Of a stretch of DNA of 64,000 bases, positions 34,736 through 43,717 are shown one piece after another. Every line of letters begins with the position of its first letter. Positions within the stretch are counted from its first letter, which is position 1. Under the pieces are notes generated by a model. It searched no databases. It was not told where the DNA came from and saw nothing but the letters and a program-made list of their open reading frames with translations. The DNA is from Sulfitobacter albidus (GTDB lineage: Bacteria > Pseudomonadota > Alphaproteobacteria > Rhodobacterales > Rhodobacteraceae). The translations under genes and the position numbers were made by a program. Location: contig NZ_CP073581.1 in NCBI RefSeq assembly GCF_018200035.1, positions 2,538,501-2,602,500 of the forward strand. Reading direction: 5' to 3'.

Positions 34736-35653
34736 TTAATTGGGCGCGTCCTCGCGCAACAAGAGCACCAGCGCCAGCACCGTCAAACCTACCCCCACGC
34801 CCAGCAGCGCAGGCGGTGCCGGGTTGCCCAGCGCAACCTCCCAACAGATCACCCACGTCGGCACCAGATAGGTATAAGCCATCACCTTGGCCGACGGCAG
34901 GCGCATGGTGGCGAATTGCACCAGCACAAAGGTGATCGCACTCGCGCAGAGCGAGACATAGAATATCGTGACCCAGACCAGCGGGCGCAGCGCGGCCCAC
35001 TCCGTCTGCGCAATCGCGCGCCAGCCCACAAGGCTCATCAACAGCGCGCCCGCCACCAGCGTGCCGAAGGAAAACACCACCGCGCTTTCGCCCCGGTTCA
35101 GCTTGCGCACCATCGGCGTATAGATCGCGTGCGCGGCACAGCCGATCAGGAAAATCGCCTCCCCCCGCCCGATCTCGAACGCCATCAGCGCGCCCAGATC
35201 GGCGCGAAAAATCACCCAAAGCGCGCCAACGCCGCCGATCACCAGCGCCAGCGCCATGCGCGGCGTGGTGACCTGCCCCAGCAGCGGCCAGGCCACCAGC
35301 GCGGCCATCGCGGGCACAAGCGTGAAAACAGCGGCCGAGCTGACCGGCGGCGCGGTCTTGAGCCCCTCGAACATCAACACGAAATAGACTGAGAACAGCC
35401 CGCCCAGCACCAGATACCGCCAGGGCGCGCGCAGCGCCGCGCGGCGCATCCCGCCGCTGGCCCAGGCCACCGCCCCCACGGCCACACCCGCCACGATGAA
35501 CCGCACCACGTTCAGCGCCAGCGGCGCGATCTCATTGGCGACCAGCCCGCCCAGCGAAAACGACCCCGCCACCAGCGCCGAAAACAACAGCATCGCAGCG
35601 TGACCCTGCGCCGATGGGCTCAGCGCGCGCGACGGGCGCGCGGCGCGGCTCAA
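34736..35653 (-). CDS. EamA/DMT-family transporter
   Basis: Ten-helix drug/metabolite-type permease with two EamA repeats: AAMLLFSALVAGSFSLGGLV through AAVFTLVPAMAALVAWPLLG in the first half and AIFLIGCAAHAIYTPMVRKL through YTYLVPTWVICWEVALGNP in the second. About 305 residues if it starts at TTG 35653, whose TGA overlap with the LysR stop (TTGA) suggests coupling; ATG 35593 (MLLFSAL) is the alternative. Substrate unknown. It is co-directional with and immediately downstream of a LysR gene. Confidence 0.82.
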   Translation of the reverse strand: MSRAARPSRALSPSAQGHAAMLLFSALVAGSFSLGGLVANEIAPLALNVVRFIVAGVAVGAVAWASGGMRRAALRAPWRYLVLGGLFSVYFVLMFEGLKTAPPVSSAAVFTLVPAMAALVAWPLLGQVTTPRMALALVIGGVGALWVIFRADLGALMAFEIGRGEAIFLIGCAAHAIYTPMVRKLNRGESAVVFSFGTLVAGALLMSLVGWRAIAQTEWAALRPLVWVTIFYVSLCASAITFVLVQFATMRLPSAKVMAYTYLVPTWVICWEVALGNPAPPALLGVGVGLTVLALVLLLREDAPN

Positions 35654-36528
35654 AACGCCCCCGCCCTTGCCTGCTCCTTGAAAAACTGCACAAGCGCCTG
35701 CACCTTGCTGGTGCGGTGCAGGTCGACATGGGTCACCAGCCACAGCGACGATGTCCATTCCGGGCGCGGGCCTGCGATCTCGATCAGATCGCCCTCTTGA
35801 GTCGCCTCCCGAACGGGCAGAAATCCGATGCCCACCCCGCAGCGCACCGCCGCCTCCAGCGAGCGGTTGTCGTTGCCCCGCCAGACCACCCGCTCGCGCG
35901 GGATTGCCCCCGCCATCCAGCGATAGAACGGCGCACGGCTGTCGGGGTCATCCGCCCCCACGAACCGGTGGGCGGCGAACTCGGCGTCGTTCAGCGGCTG
36001 CCCGTAGGTGTCGACGTAGCCGCGACTGGCATAAAGCCCCATCTCCTCCGTCGCGAGCGGTTGCACCACATTGTCGGGCTGATCGGGCGGGGATCCCGCA
36101 CGGATCGCCACATGCGCCTCGCCGTATTCCAGCCGGTACAGCCGGTCACCGGTCAGATAGCGCAGCAACACATCCGGATAGCGCGCCTGAAACGCGGCCA
36201 GAACGGGCGTGATCAGCGGCCCGACGGCAACCAGCGAGGTGACGACCAACTCGCCCGACACCTCGGTGCCGCGCCCCTTCATCCGGCTCAGCAATTGGTT
36301 GAACTGATCCTCGGTCACCTGCGCGACCCTCAGCAGATCCTCCCCCGCCTCTGTCGCCGTATAGCCGCGCGCGTGGCGCTGAAACAGCTTGACGCCCAGC
36401 CGCCCCTCCAGCGCGTCGATATGGCGGATCACGGTGGCGTGGTGCACGCCCAGCTGTTCCGCCGCGCCGCTGACGGTGCCCGCCCGCGCCACCTGATAGG
36501 CCGTCCGGATCTCATCCCAGTTCTGCAT
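35650..36528 (-). CDS. LysR-family transcriptional regulator
   Basis: 292 residues. N-terminal helix-turn-helix WDEIRTAYQVARAGTVSGAA then EQLGVHHATVIRHIDALEGRLGV; the HH-TVIRHI recognition helix differs from most LysR proteins and is typical of a roseobacter subgroup. The effector domain follows from about residue 92 (GELVVTSLVAVGPLITPVL). It diverges from the azoR-like gene across 129 bases; a weak ATGA...TCAT dyad near 36550-36565 could be its site. The EamA gene follows it at once. Confidence 0.88.
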   Translation of the reverse strand: MQNWDEIRTAYQVARAGTVSGAAEQLGVHHATVIRHIDALEGRLGVKLFQRHARGYTATEAGEDLLRVAQVTEDQFNQLLSRMKGRGTEVSGELVVTSLVAVGPLITPVLAAFQARYPDVLLRYLTGDRLYRLEYGEAHVAIRAGSPPDQPDNVVQPLATEEMGLYASRGYVDTYGQPLNDAEFAAHRFVGADDPDSRAPFYRWMAGAIPRERVVWRGNDNRSLEAAVRCGVGIGFLPVREATQEGDLIEIAGPRPEWTSSLWLVTHVDLHRTSKVQALVQFFKEQARAGAF

Positions 36529-36657
36529 CTGCGCCTCCGTCTCCCCGCCGATATGAGAGTATGTTCATCCACGCACAGCGCCTAGTCAATACCGGCAGTT
36601 TTGTTCGTCACCGCAGGGTGGCATCTCTTTCTCGAACCCCCACAAAGGACTTTCCCC

Positions 36658-37224
36658 ATGAGCATTCTGCACATCACCTCCTCCGCCAATCCCGGCGTCT
36701 CGACATCGACCCTGCTGGGCGCCGAAGCGGCGGCAAAAATCGGCGGGCCCGTCACCACCCGTGACGTGACCCACGGCCTGCGCCCCATCGACGCGGCATG
36801 GATCGCGGCCAATGTCACGCCCGAGACCGACCGCGATCCCGCCGCGCGCGCGCTGCTGGCCCAATCCGATGCCCTCGTGGCGGAGCTGCAGGCGCACGAC
36901 ACGCTGATCCTGTCCACGCCTCTCTACAATTTTGGCGTCACCGCCGCGCTGAAGAACTGGATCGACCTGATCTGCCGCGCGGGCCAGACCTTCCGCTACA
37001 CCGACGCAGGACCACAAGGGCTCCTGCACGGCAAGCGCGCCGTCATCATCGTCGCCACCGGTGGCACCCCGGCGGAAGGCCCGCTCGATTTCGCGACCCC
37101 CTATCTGCGCCAGATCATGACCTTCATCGGCATCACCGATGTGACATGTATCGCCGCCGACCGCCTCATGGCCGACGCCGACCGCGCCATGGAAGACGCG
37201 CGCGCACGCATCGCAGCCCTCTGA
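36658..37224 (+). CDS. azoR: FMN-dependent NADH-azoreductase-like flavoprotein
   Basis: 188 residues of the flavodoxin-like fold. ILHITSSANPGVSTSTLLG is the FMN phosphate loop, STPLYNFGVTAALKNWIDLI is the AzoR signature around residue 90, and VIIVATGGTPAEGPLDFATPYLRQI follows. AzoR enzymes reduce quinones and azo compounds with NAD(P)H, giving protection from thiol and quinone stress. AAAGGA lies about 8 bases before ATG 36658. Regulation by the divergent LysR is likely from the arrangement. Confidence 0.88.
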   Translation: MSILHITSSANPGVSTSTLLGAEAAAKIGGPVTTRDVTHGLRPIDAAWIAANVTPETDRDPAARALLAQSDALVAELQAHDTLILSTPLYNFGVTAALKNWIDLICRAGQTFRYTDAGPQGLLHGKRAVIIVATGGTPAEGPLDFATPYLRQIMTFIGITDVTCIAADRLMADADRAMEDARARIAAL

Positions 37225-37234
37225 CCCTGCCCCG

Positions 37235-37266
37235 CGCGGGCGGCTTGACTCCCCCGGCCGCCCGCG
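37235..37266 (+). terminator. GC-rich hairpin after azoR
   Basis: CGCGGGCGGC (37235-37244) and GCCGCCCGCG (37257-37266) form a perfect 10-base stem, ten bases after the azoR stop. The tail TATCTCGG is poor in T, so it may be a weak terminator. Two further short stems follow (CCGGAAG/CTTCCGG near 37286-37304 and CCCCCGT/ACGGGGG near 37325-37355); the rest of the gap before ffh shows nothing else clear. Confidence 0.45.
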
Positions 37267-37441
37267 TATCTCGGCCGCAAACCCCCGGAAGCCCGCCTTC
37301 CGGTCCTGGCCCCGTTCCCGGATCGCCCCCCGTCAGCGTCATACGCCCACGGGGGCGCAACTGCATGGGGCATTTGCGCATGATCGCGGCGCTTCCTACA
37401 TTCGGAAGGTCCGCAACCGTTAACGAAAGGGCCTACCGCCC

Positions 37442-38943
37442 ATGTTTGAGAATCTCAGCGAACGCCTCTCCGGTGTCTTTGACCGTCTGACCAAACAGGG
37501 CGCCCTGTCCGAGGAGGACGTGAAAACCGCCCTGCGCGAAGTGCGCGTCGCCTTGCTCGAGGCGGACGTGTCGCTGCCCGTGGCGCGCGATTTCGTCAAG
37601 GCCGTGCAGGATCAGGCCACAGGTCAGGCCGTCACCAAATCCATCACGCCGGGCCAGCAGGTCGTCAAGATCGTGCACGACGCGCTCATCGACACCCTCA
37701 AGGGCGAGGGCGAGCCGGGCGCGCTGAAAATCGACAGCCCCCCGCCCCGATCCTGATGGTGGGCCTCCAGGGCGGCGGTAAAACCACCACCACCGCCAAA
37801 CTCGCCAAACGCCTCAAGGAAAAAGAGGGCAAGCGCGTGCTCATGGCGTCCCTCGACGTCAACCGCCCCGCCGCGATGGAGCAGCTGGCGATCCTTGGGC
37901 TCCAGATCGGCGTCGACACCCTGCCCATCGTCAAGGGCGAAGACCCCGTCGCCATCGCCAAACGCACCAAAACGCAGGCGAGCCTTGGCGGCTACGACGT
38001 CTACATGCTCGACACCGCCGGGCGGCTCTCGATCGACGAAGAGCTGATGGCCCAGGTCGAAGCCGTGCGCGACATCACCACCCCGCGCGAAACGCTGCTG
38101 GTGGTCGACGGGCTCACCGGTCAGGACGCCGTGCAGACCGCGCAGAACTTCAACGACCGCATCGGCATCACCGGCGTCGTGCTCACCCGGATGGACGGCG
38201 ACGGGCGCGGCGGTGCGGCGCTCTCGATGCGCGCGGTCACGGGCAAGCCCATCAAATTCGTGGGCCTGGGCGAAAAGATGGACGCGCTCGAGACGTTCGA
38301 GCCCGAGCGCATCGCCGGCCGCATCCTCGGCATGGGCGACATCGTGGCCCTCGTGGAACGCGCGCAGGAAACCATCGAGGCCGAGCAGGCCGAACGCATG
38401 ATGAAGCGCATGGCCAAGGGTCAGTTCAACATGAACGACCTCAAAATGCAGCTTGAACAGATGATGAAGATGGGCGGCATGCAGGGCATGATGGGCATGA
38501 TGCCCGGCATGGGCAAGATGGCCAAACAGATGGACGATGCTGGCCTCGACGACCGCATCCTCAAGCAACAGATCGCCCTCATAAACTCCATGACCAAGAA
38601 AGAGCGCGCCAATCCCGCGCTCCTGCAAGCGAGCCGCAAGAAACGCATCGCCAAAGGGGCCGGCATGGAGGTCTCCGACCTCAACAAGCTGATGAAGATG
38701 CAGCGCCAGATGTCCGACATGATGAAAAAGCTCGGCAAGGGCAAAGGCGGCATGATGAAACAGGCCATGAAGGCGATGATGGGCAAAGGCGGGATGGACC
38801 CGGCGGCCATGGCGCAAGGCATGGACCCCAAAGCGCTGGAGGCCGCGGCCAAACAGATGGGCGGGCGGATGCCCGGCATGGGCGGCATGCCCGGCGGCAT
38901 GGGCCTGCCCGGTGGCCTCTCTGGCTTCGGGAAAAAGAAATGA
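37442..38943 (+). pseudogene. ffh: signal recognition particle protein Ffh (frameshift as sequenced)
   Basis: GTPase that brings nascent membrane proteins to FtsY. The N domain (MFENLSERLSGVFDRLTKQG through KIVHDALIDTLKGEG) runs to LKIDSP at a six-C run (37738-37743), where the frame ends in TGA. The next frame continues PILMVGLQGGGKTTTTAKLA (G1), DTAGRLSIDEELM (G3), the G4/G5 region and the methionine-rich M domain ending in a GMGGMPGGMGLPGG tail. One added C gives exactly 500 residues. Ffh is essential, so a base missed in the C run is far likelier than a true break. Confidence 0.93.
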
Positions 38944-39272
38944 TCAGCTGCACCGTGCGATACGAAATCGACCCGGACCAGCTTCCGGCGTTCGAAATCT
39001 ACGCAAAAGCGTGGATTCACCTCGTCGAGAAACTCGGCGGGACGCATCACGGCTATCACATGCCCCACGAGGGGCCCAACGACATCGCCTATTGCCACTT
39101 CTCCTTTGCCTCCCTGGCAGATTACGAAGACTACCGCACCCGCATGCACGAGGACCCCGACTGCCAGCGCGCCTACGCCCATGCGCGGGCGACCAAATGC
39201 ATCCGCCGCTACGATCGCTCCTTCACCAAACCGCTGCTTGCAGGCGTCTCCGTGGAGGCCCTCGGCCTATGA
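38940..39272 (+). CDS. NIPSNAP-family protein
   Basis: 110 residues. CTVRYEIDPDQLPAFEIYAKAWI and YHMPHEGPNDIAYCHFSFASL are the ferredoxin-like NIPSNAP pattern, with a Gly-Gly-His run (GGTHHGYHMP) before the second strand. Function is unknown; the family is found as small dimeric alpha-beta barrels, sometimes in heme or ABM-type enzymes. ATG overlaps the ffh stop (ATGA), so it is made from the ffh transcript. It ends at 39272; 261 bases of non-coding sequence follow. Confidence 0.8.
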   Translation: MISCTVRYEIDPDQLPAFEIYAKAWIHLVEKLGGTHHGYHMPHEGPNDIAYCHFSFASLADYEDYRTRMHEDPDCQRAYAHARATKCIRRYDRSFTKPLLAGVSVEALGL

Positions 39273-39297
39273 CCGACCCGCACTCTTCTCTTCGGGT

Positions 39298-39370
39298 GAT
39301 TCTGCCGCGGGTCAAGGATCGCGCAAGCGACCGCGCCCCGCGCGGCCTGTCCTTGACGCGGGGCGGAATC
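39298..39370. repeat. long imperfect inverted repeat in a non-coding gap
   Basis: Two 21-base arms (39298-39318 and 39350-39370) pair at 18 of 21 positions, sharing GTCAAGGA/TCCTTGAC next to the loop and GATTC/GAATC at the base. The 31-base loop contains CCGCG/CGCGG. It occupies the gap between the NIPSNAP and GNAT genes; the remaining 39371-39533 shows nothing I can assign. It may be a dispersed repeat or a Rho-type transcript end. Confidence 0.45.
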
Positions 39371-39533
39371 GCCCCCCACCCTCGGGCAGCTGCCTTGAGG
39401 ACGCAACGCGCCCTCAAGCACCTCTCAGCCAATGGGGTCCCCCCACCGCATCCACCCGGCCCGCGTTTTGCGAGCACAGCCCAGCCCGCGCCAAGAATAT
39501 CGTCGCGCGTCAGCGCGTCCGGCAGGTCACACC

Positions 39534-40052
39534 ATGACCGCCGCACACAATATCCCCACGGTCGAAACCGACCGCCTGATCCTGCGCGCCCCCGCGCTCG
39601 CCGATCTGCCCGCGCTCACGGAGTTCTTCGCCTCCGAGCGCAGCCGTTTTGTCGGCGGCCCACGCGATGCCTTTGCCGCCAGCCGCGGCATGATGGCCAT
39701 CTTTGGCAGCTGGGCCCTGCACGGCTTTGGCATGTGGTATATCGCTGAACGCGCCAGCGATGCGTTTCTGGGCGCCACCGGCATCCTCTTCGCCCCCGGC
39801 TGGGACGAACCCGAACTCGCATGGTATGTCACCGAAGAGGCCGAAGGCCGCGGCATCGCCTCCGAGGCCGTCACCGCCGCGCGGGCGTATGCCGCCCGCC
39901 ACCTCCGCCTTGACAGGGTCGCAAGCTATCCCGCGCCGGACAACGCCCGCTCCATCGCACTTGCCACCCGCCTCGGCGCCACGTTCGAGCGCCCGGGCAC
40001 CCTCATGGGCGCGCCCTGCCACGTCTACCGCCACCCGCAGGTGGCGGCATGA
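39534..40052 (+). CDS. GNAT-family N-acetyltransferase (RimJ/RimL type)
   Basis: 172 residues. TDRLILRAPALADLPALTEF is the typical start of RimJ/RimL-like acetyltransferases; the acetyl-CoA loop is ELAWYVTEEAEGRGIASEAV, and DNARSIALATRLGATFERPG follows. Such enzymes acetylate protein N termini or small amines; the substrate is not predictable. Start at ATG 39534. It stands between ffh/NIPSNAP and chorismate mutase on plus strand. Confidence 0.88.
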   Translation: MTAAHNIPTVETDRLILRAPALADLPALTEFFASERSRFVGGPRDAFAASRGMMAIFGSWALHGFGMWYIAERASDAFLGATGILFAPGWDEPELAWYVTEEAEGRGIASEAVTAARAYAARHLRLDRVASYPAPDNARSIALATRLGATFERPGTLMGAPCHVYRHPQVAA

Positions 40053-40131
40053 GCGCACCCTTTGCCATACACCCTGTGCACGCGCGGTGTACGCGCGGTG
40101 CCACCCCCGTTTGCGTGCAAAGGAGCCTCCG

Positions 40132-40434
40132 ATGACCGACGCAACCACCCGCGCCGCACACGTGCTCTCCGAGCACCGCGCCTCCATCGACCGCCTCGAT
40201 GCGATCCTCGTCTACACGCTGGGCGAGCGGTTCAAACACACCCAGGCCGTGGGGAAACTCAAGGCCACGCACGACCTTCCCCCGTCCGATCCTACCCGCG
40301 AAGCGGCCCAGATCGCGCGGCTCGAAGATTTGGCAAAACAAGCGGATCTCGATCCCGAGTTTGCCAAGAAGTTTCTGAACTTCATCATCGCTGAAGTCAT
40401 TCAGCATCACCAAACACATCAACAGAAATCGTAA
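40132..40434 (+). CDS. chorismate mutase (AroQ type)
   Basis: Small all-helical enzyme converting chorismate to prephenate for Phe and Tyr synthesis. 100 residues: [20 protein letters not shown] carries the first active-site Arg and Asp, [20 protein letters not shown] the Lys and loop, and [14 protein letters not shown] the last helix with Glu/Gln. AAAGGAG lies about 10 bases before ATG 40132. It is directly upstream of rpsP in the ffh-rpsP-rimM-trmD region, an arrangement common in roseobacters. Confidence 0.9.
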   Translation: MTDATTRAAHVLSEHRASIDRLDAILVYTLGERFKHTQAVGKLKATHDLPPSDPTREAAQIARLEDLAKQADLDPEFAKKFLNFIIAEVIQHHQTHQQKS

Positions 40435-40447
40435 GGATACCAAACCC

Positions 40448-40837
40448 ATGGCTATGAAAATTCGCCTCGCCCGCGGTGGCTCCAAGAAACGCCCCTTCTA
40501 CCGCATCGTCGCCGCCGACAGCCGCATGCCCCGCGACGGCCGCTACATCGAAAAGCTCGGCACATACGCGCCCCTGCTGCCCAAAGACAGCGAAGAGCGT
40601 GTGAAAATGGACATGGAGCGCGTGCAGTACTGGCTCGACCAAGGCGCCCAGCCCACCGACCGGATCGCGCGTATGCTCGAAGCCGCAGGCGTGCGTGAAA
40701 AGACCGAGCGCGCCAACCTCAAGAAGGGCACACCGGGCAAGAAAGCTCAGGATCGCGCCGAGGAAAAAGCAGCCAAAGCCGCCGCAGCCGAAGAAGCCGC
40801 CAACGCCCCTGCCGAAGAAGCAACCTCCGAGGAATAA
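40448..40837 (+). CDS. rpsP: 30S ribosomal protein S16
   Basis: Begins [20 protein letters not shown], the universal S16 start, with [20 protein letters not shown] next. After about residue 85 there is an Ala/Lys/Glu-rich extension ([20 protein letters not shown]), usual in alphaproteobacteria, giving 129 residues against 82 in E. coli. It follows chorismate mutase by 13 bases, with AAGGA as ribosome site, and starts the rpsP-rimM-trmD ribosome-maturation series. Confidence 0.97.
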   Translation: MAMKIRLARGGSKKRPFYRIVAADSRMPRDGRYIEKLGTYAPLLPKDSEERVKMDMERVQYWLDQGAQPTDRIARMLEAAGVREKTERANLKKGTPGKKAQDRAEEKAAKAAAAEEAANAPAEEATSEE

Positions 40838-40850
40838 AGGGTTTTCCGGC

Positions 40851-41477
40851 GTGGAGTTCAGCCAGGATTTTCGCGCCGGTCTGACCGACCTCATGCGCTG
40901 GCGCCGCGACGTGCGCCAGTTTCGCACCGATACCGTGGACGAGGCGCTCGTGACCGAGTGCCTCTCCACCCTCTCTCTTGCCCCCTCCGTCGGCCTGTCA
41001 GAGCCGTGGCGGGTCATCCGCGTGCGTACGGATGCGATGCGATTGAAAGCAATCGAGAATTTCGAGGCCGCCAACGCCCGCGCCCTGCAAGGCTACGCCG
41101 GTGAGCGCGCTGCGACCTACGCCAAACTGAAACTCTCGGGCATGCACGACGCGCCCGAACATCTGGCAATCTTTTGCGACGATGCCACCGACAAGGGCGC
41201 GGGCCTTGGCGCGGCCACCATGCCCGAGATGCGCCGCTATTCCGTCGTGGGGGCGATCACCCTGATGTGGCTGCACGCGCGCACCCACGGGCTCGGGCTG
41301 GGCTGGGTGTCGATCCTCGACCCCGACCAGTTGACGCGCGATCTGGATGTGCCCGAAGGCTGGCATCTGGTCGCTTATCTTTGCCTTGGCTGGCCCAAGG
41401 ATGTATCCCTGACACCAGAGCTTGAAACCAAGGGCTGGGAGGCACGCGCCGCCCGTCTGCACGTAGAGGACCGTTGA
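40851..41477 (+). CDS. bluB: 5,6-dimethylbenzimidazole synthase
   Basis: Splits FMNH2 to make the lower ligand of vitamin B12. 208 residues of the nitroreductase fold: [20 protein letters not shown] is the FMN phosphate contact, [15 protein letters not shown] and [19 protein letters not shown] follow, and [20 protein letters not shown] is the BluB-specific part. GTG 40851 with AAGGG upstream is the start. It sits 13 bases after rpsP and overlaps the next small gene (TGATG). The cobC-cobD genes are elsewhere in the window (21397-23245). Confidence 0.92.
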   Translation: MEFSQDFRAGLTDLMRWRRDVRQFRTDTVDEALVTECLSTLSLAPSVGLSEPWRVIRVRTDAMRLKAIENFEAANARALQGYAGERAATYAKLKLSGMHDAPEHLAIFCDDATDKGAGLGAATMPEMRRYSVVGAITLMWLHARTHGLGLGWVSILDPDQLTRDLDVPEGWHLVAYLCLGWPKDVSLTPELETKGWEARAARLHVEDR

Positions 41478-41620
41478 TGTTCCGCCTGTTGAAATTCCTC
41501 TTTGTGCTGGTGATCGGCATCTATCTTGGCTTTCAGGGCAACCTGATGCTGATGCGTGCCGAATGCAGCAACGCGGGCGGAGACTGGTCCGGCACCGTCT
41601 GTTTCGGGGCAGGCCAATGA
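41477..41620 (+). CDS. 47-residue membrane-anchored protein
   Basis: Start overlaps the bluB stop (TGATG) and stop overlaps the rimM start (ATGA), so it is very likely translated. [20 protein letters not shown] is one N-terminal membrane helix or signal anchor, followed by a short tail with two cysteines ([20 protein letters not shown]) that could form a disulphide outside the cytoplasm. I do not recognise the family. Its place between bluB and rimM is probably incidental to the operon. Confidence 0.7.
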   Translation: MFRLLKFLFVLVIGIYLGFQGNLMLMRAECSNAGGDWSGTVCFGAGQ

Positions 41621-42150
41621 GCGCGGAGCGGATCTGCGTCGGCGCCATCGCGGGCGCCTACGGCGTGCGCGGCGAGCTGCGGGTGAAAAGCTTTTGCGCC
41701 GTGCCAGAGGATCTGGAAACCTACAAACCGCTGACGACCGAGGACGGCAGCCGCCAGTTCTCCCTCGCGCTGATCCGCCCGATCAAGAACGGCTTTTCCG
41801 CGCGCATCGCCGAGATCACCACCAAGGAAGATGCCGACGCTCTGCGCGGCACACAGCTCTACGCCAGCCGCGATCAACTGCCCTCGTTGCCCGACGATGA
41901 ATTCTACCACGCCGATCTGATCGGGCTCGAGGTGACGGATACCGGCGGCACCCTGCTGGGCCGCGTGAAAACCGTGCAGAACCACGGTGCCGACGATCTG
42001 CTGGAGCTGCAATTGGTCGGCGGCTCGGCCACGGTGTTCCTGCCGTTTACCAAGGCCGCCGTGCCCACCGTGGATCTGACCGCAGGGCGCATCGTCGCCG
42101 ATCCGCCCGAGGGGCTGCTGCCTGACCGCCGGGATGCCGAGGCCGAATGA
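41617..42150 (+). CDS. rimM: ribosome maturation factor RimM
   Basis: Binds S19 in the maturing 30S head. 177 residues: [20 protein letters not shown] is the family's N-terminal signature, and the PRC-barrel part has [20 protein letters not shown] and [20 protein letters not shown]. The ATG at 41617 overlaps the stop of the preceding small gene. In most bacteria trmD follows directly; here two sulfotransferase-like genes are placed between, with ATGA overlaps throughout. Confidence 0.95.
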   Translation: MSAERICVGAIAGAYGVRGELRVKSFCAVPEDLETYKPLTTEDGSRQFSLALIRPIKNGFSARIAEITTKEDADALRGTQLYASRDQLPSLPDDEFYHADLIGLEVTDTGGTLLGRVKTVQNHGADDLLELQLVGGSATVFLPFTKAAVPTVDLTAGRIVADPPEGLLPDRRDAEAE

Positions 42151-42935
42151 GGCGGATCATCTTCCACGCCGGATTTCACAAGACGGGCACCACCAGCCTG
42201 CAGCAAACCCTGCGCGCCAACCGCCAGGCGCTGCGCCCCCACATCCGGCTTGTGCTGCGCCCCGGTATGCAGGCGCTGTGCGAGGCCGCGCGCGGCTACA
42301 GCCGCAGCCGCGATGCGTTGGATCTGGGGCTGGTGAAATACGAGGCCGCCGCCCTCGCCGAACGGTTGGAGAGTGAGGTCGCCGATACGATCTTCATCAC
42401 CTCCGAAGACCTCAGCGGCCATATGCCCGGCCGTTACAAGATCAAATCCTACGCTGCCGCTGCTCCCGATCTGATGCGGGCGCTGGCGATTGCCTTTCGC
42501 GCGGCCTGTCCGGGCGACGATCTGCGCTTTGTCTTTACCACGCGCGCGGGGCCTGTGTGGCTGCGCAGCTGCTACGCGCAGCATCTGCGCGCCACCCGGC
42601 TCGACTGGGACGAGGCGGAGTATGTCAAACGCTACGCGCCCAGCGCGGATCACGCCAAGGTGCTGGCAGCGATTGCCGCAGAGATCCCGGATCATCCCAT
42701 GGAGGTCTTTGCGCTGGAGGATTTTGCCGACCGACCGCTGGGGCTGGCAGAGGCGGTGCTGGACCTGATGCGCGTCACCCCCACCGTGCGCACGCGACTG
42801 CGCCCAGCCCCCGAAGGTCTGCGGCCCGCCCCCGATGCAGACACCCGCGCGAAGCTGCTGGCGATCAACCGCTCGGATCTGAGTAACGCGCAGGCCAAGG
42901 CCGCGCGCCTTGCGCTCATGCGGGGGGAGAGCTGA
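42147..42935 (+). CDS. sulfotransferase-like P-loop protein, copy 1
   Basis: 262 residues. The start [20 protein letters not shown] contains the phosphosulfate-binding-type loop [27 protein letters not shown] and [20 protein letters not shown] are shared with the next gene. The overall plan is that of small sulfotransferase-fold proteins that take sulfate from PAPS, but the 3'-phosphate-binding Arg-Ser motif is not clear ([10 protein letters not shown]), so activity is uncertain. It overlaps rimM by four bases and the second copy by one base. Confidence 0.75.
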   Translation: MRRIIFHAGFHKTGTTSLQQTLRANRQALRPHIRLVLRPGMQALCEAARGYSRSRDALDLGLVKYEAAALAERLESEVADTIFITSEDLSGHMPGRYKIKSYAAAAPDLMRALAIAFRAACPGDDLRFVFTTRAGPVWLRSCYAQHLRATRLDWDEAEYVKRYAPSADHAKVLAAIAAEIPDHPMEVFALEDFADRPLGLAEAVLDLMRVTPTVRTRLRPAPEGLRPAPDADTRAKLLAINRSDLSNAQAKAARLALMRGES

Positions 42936-43717
42936 TGCCGCGCCGGATCGTGCTGCACGCGGGGTTTCACAAGACCGGGACATCCTCGGTGCAGGCCACT
43001 CTGCGTGCCAACCGCAAGACGCTGATGCCCGCCTGCGCGATCCGCCTCAAGGGCCAGATGTCTGAGCTGATGTCGGCCACGCGGGGCTATTCGACCGTTG
43101 GCACGCCGGACGCGCTGGACAAGGTGCGCCGCCGCTTTGACGCGCTGCTGGCGGGTCTGCCGGGGATGCCGCGCCGCACCCTGCTGCTGAGCGCCGAAGA
43201 GCTGTCGGGCCATATGCCCGGACGGGGTGATCTGACAAGCTACGCCGCCGCCCCCGTGCTGATGTATCTGTTTTGGGAACGCGCGCGTGACGCCTTCCCG
43301 GCCACGCCGTTCGCCATGGTCTTTGGCCTGCGCGACCCGGCGGACTGGCAACGCTCTGCCTGGGCGGAGCATGTGACGTCCTCGTCGATGACGCTGTCGC
43401 TGGCGGAGTTCTGTGACCGCTACCCGCACGCCCCCGATCTGGCGGGCGTCGTGCGCGATGTAACCAGCCGCGTGCCCGCCCCGGTGCACAGCTTTGCGCT
43501 GGAGGACGCCGCCGCGCGCAGGCTCGGCCCCGCCGATGCGGTGCTGGATCACTGCGATCTGCCGGACGCTTTGCGCGCGACACTCACCCCGCAGCCGGTG
43601 CAGAACGCCCGGCTGTCCGACGACACGCTCGCCGCCCTGCTGGAGGCCAACCGCACCCACCGCGCGCCCGAGGCCCGCAGCGCGGCCAAGCGCGCCATAC
43701 TGGAGGACGCGCGATGA
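42935..43717 (+). CDS. sulfotransferase-like P-loop protein, copy 2
   Basis: 260 residues, paralogue of the gene before it: [20 protein letters not shown] (loop HKTGTSS), [20 protein letters not shown] and FAMVFGLRDPADWQRSAWAE, where LRDP-DWQRSA is closer to the sulfotransferase 3'-phosphate motif than in copy 1. A Thr-rich lid (SSSMTLSLAEFCDRY) follows. Start at ATG 42935 overlaps the previous stop (TGATG), and its stop overlaps trmD. The target could be a sugar, lipid or protein. Confidence 0.75.
   Translation: MPRRIVLHAGFHKTGTSSVQATLRANRKTLMPACAIRLKGQMSELMSATRGYSTVGTPDALDKVRRRFDALLAGLPGMPRRTLLLSAEELSGHMPGRGDLTSYAAAPVLMYLFWERARDAFPATPFAMVFGLRDPADWQRSAWAEHVTSSSMTLSLAEFCDRYPHAPDLAGVVRDVTSRVPAPVHSFALEDAAARRLGPADAVLDHCDLPDALRATLTPQPVQNARLSDDTLAALLEANRTHRAPEARSAAKRAILEDAR

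Noticed and set aside
37225..37441. 4.5S RNA gene next to ffh
   Set aside because: The conserved GGUCAGGNCCGGAAGGAAGCAGCC-type loop is absent; only GC-rich stems are present.
39269..39748. Plus-strand frame from the ATG overlapping the NIPSNAP stop
   Set aside because: Its sequence is low complexity, rich in Pro and Arg, crosses the inverted repeat and enters the GNAT gene out of frame.
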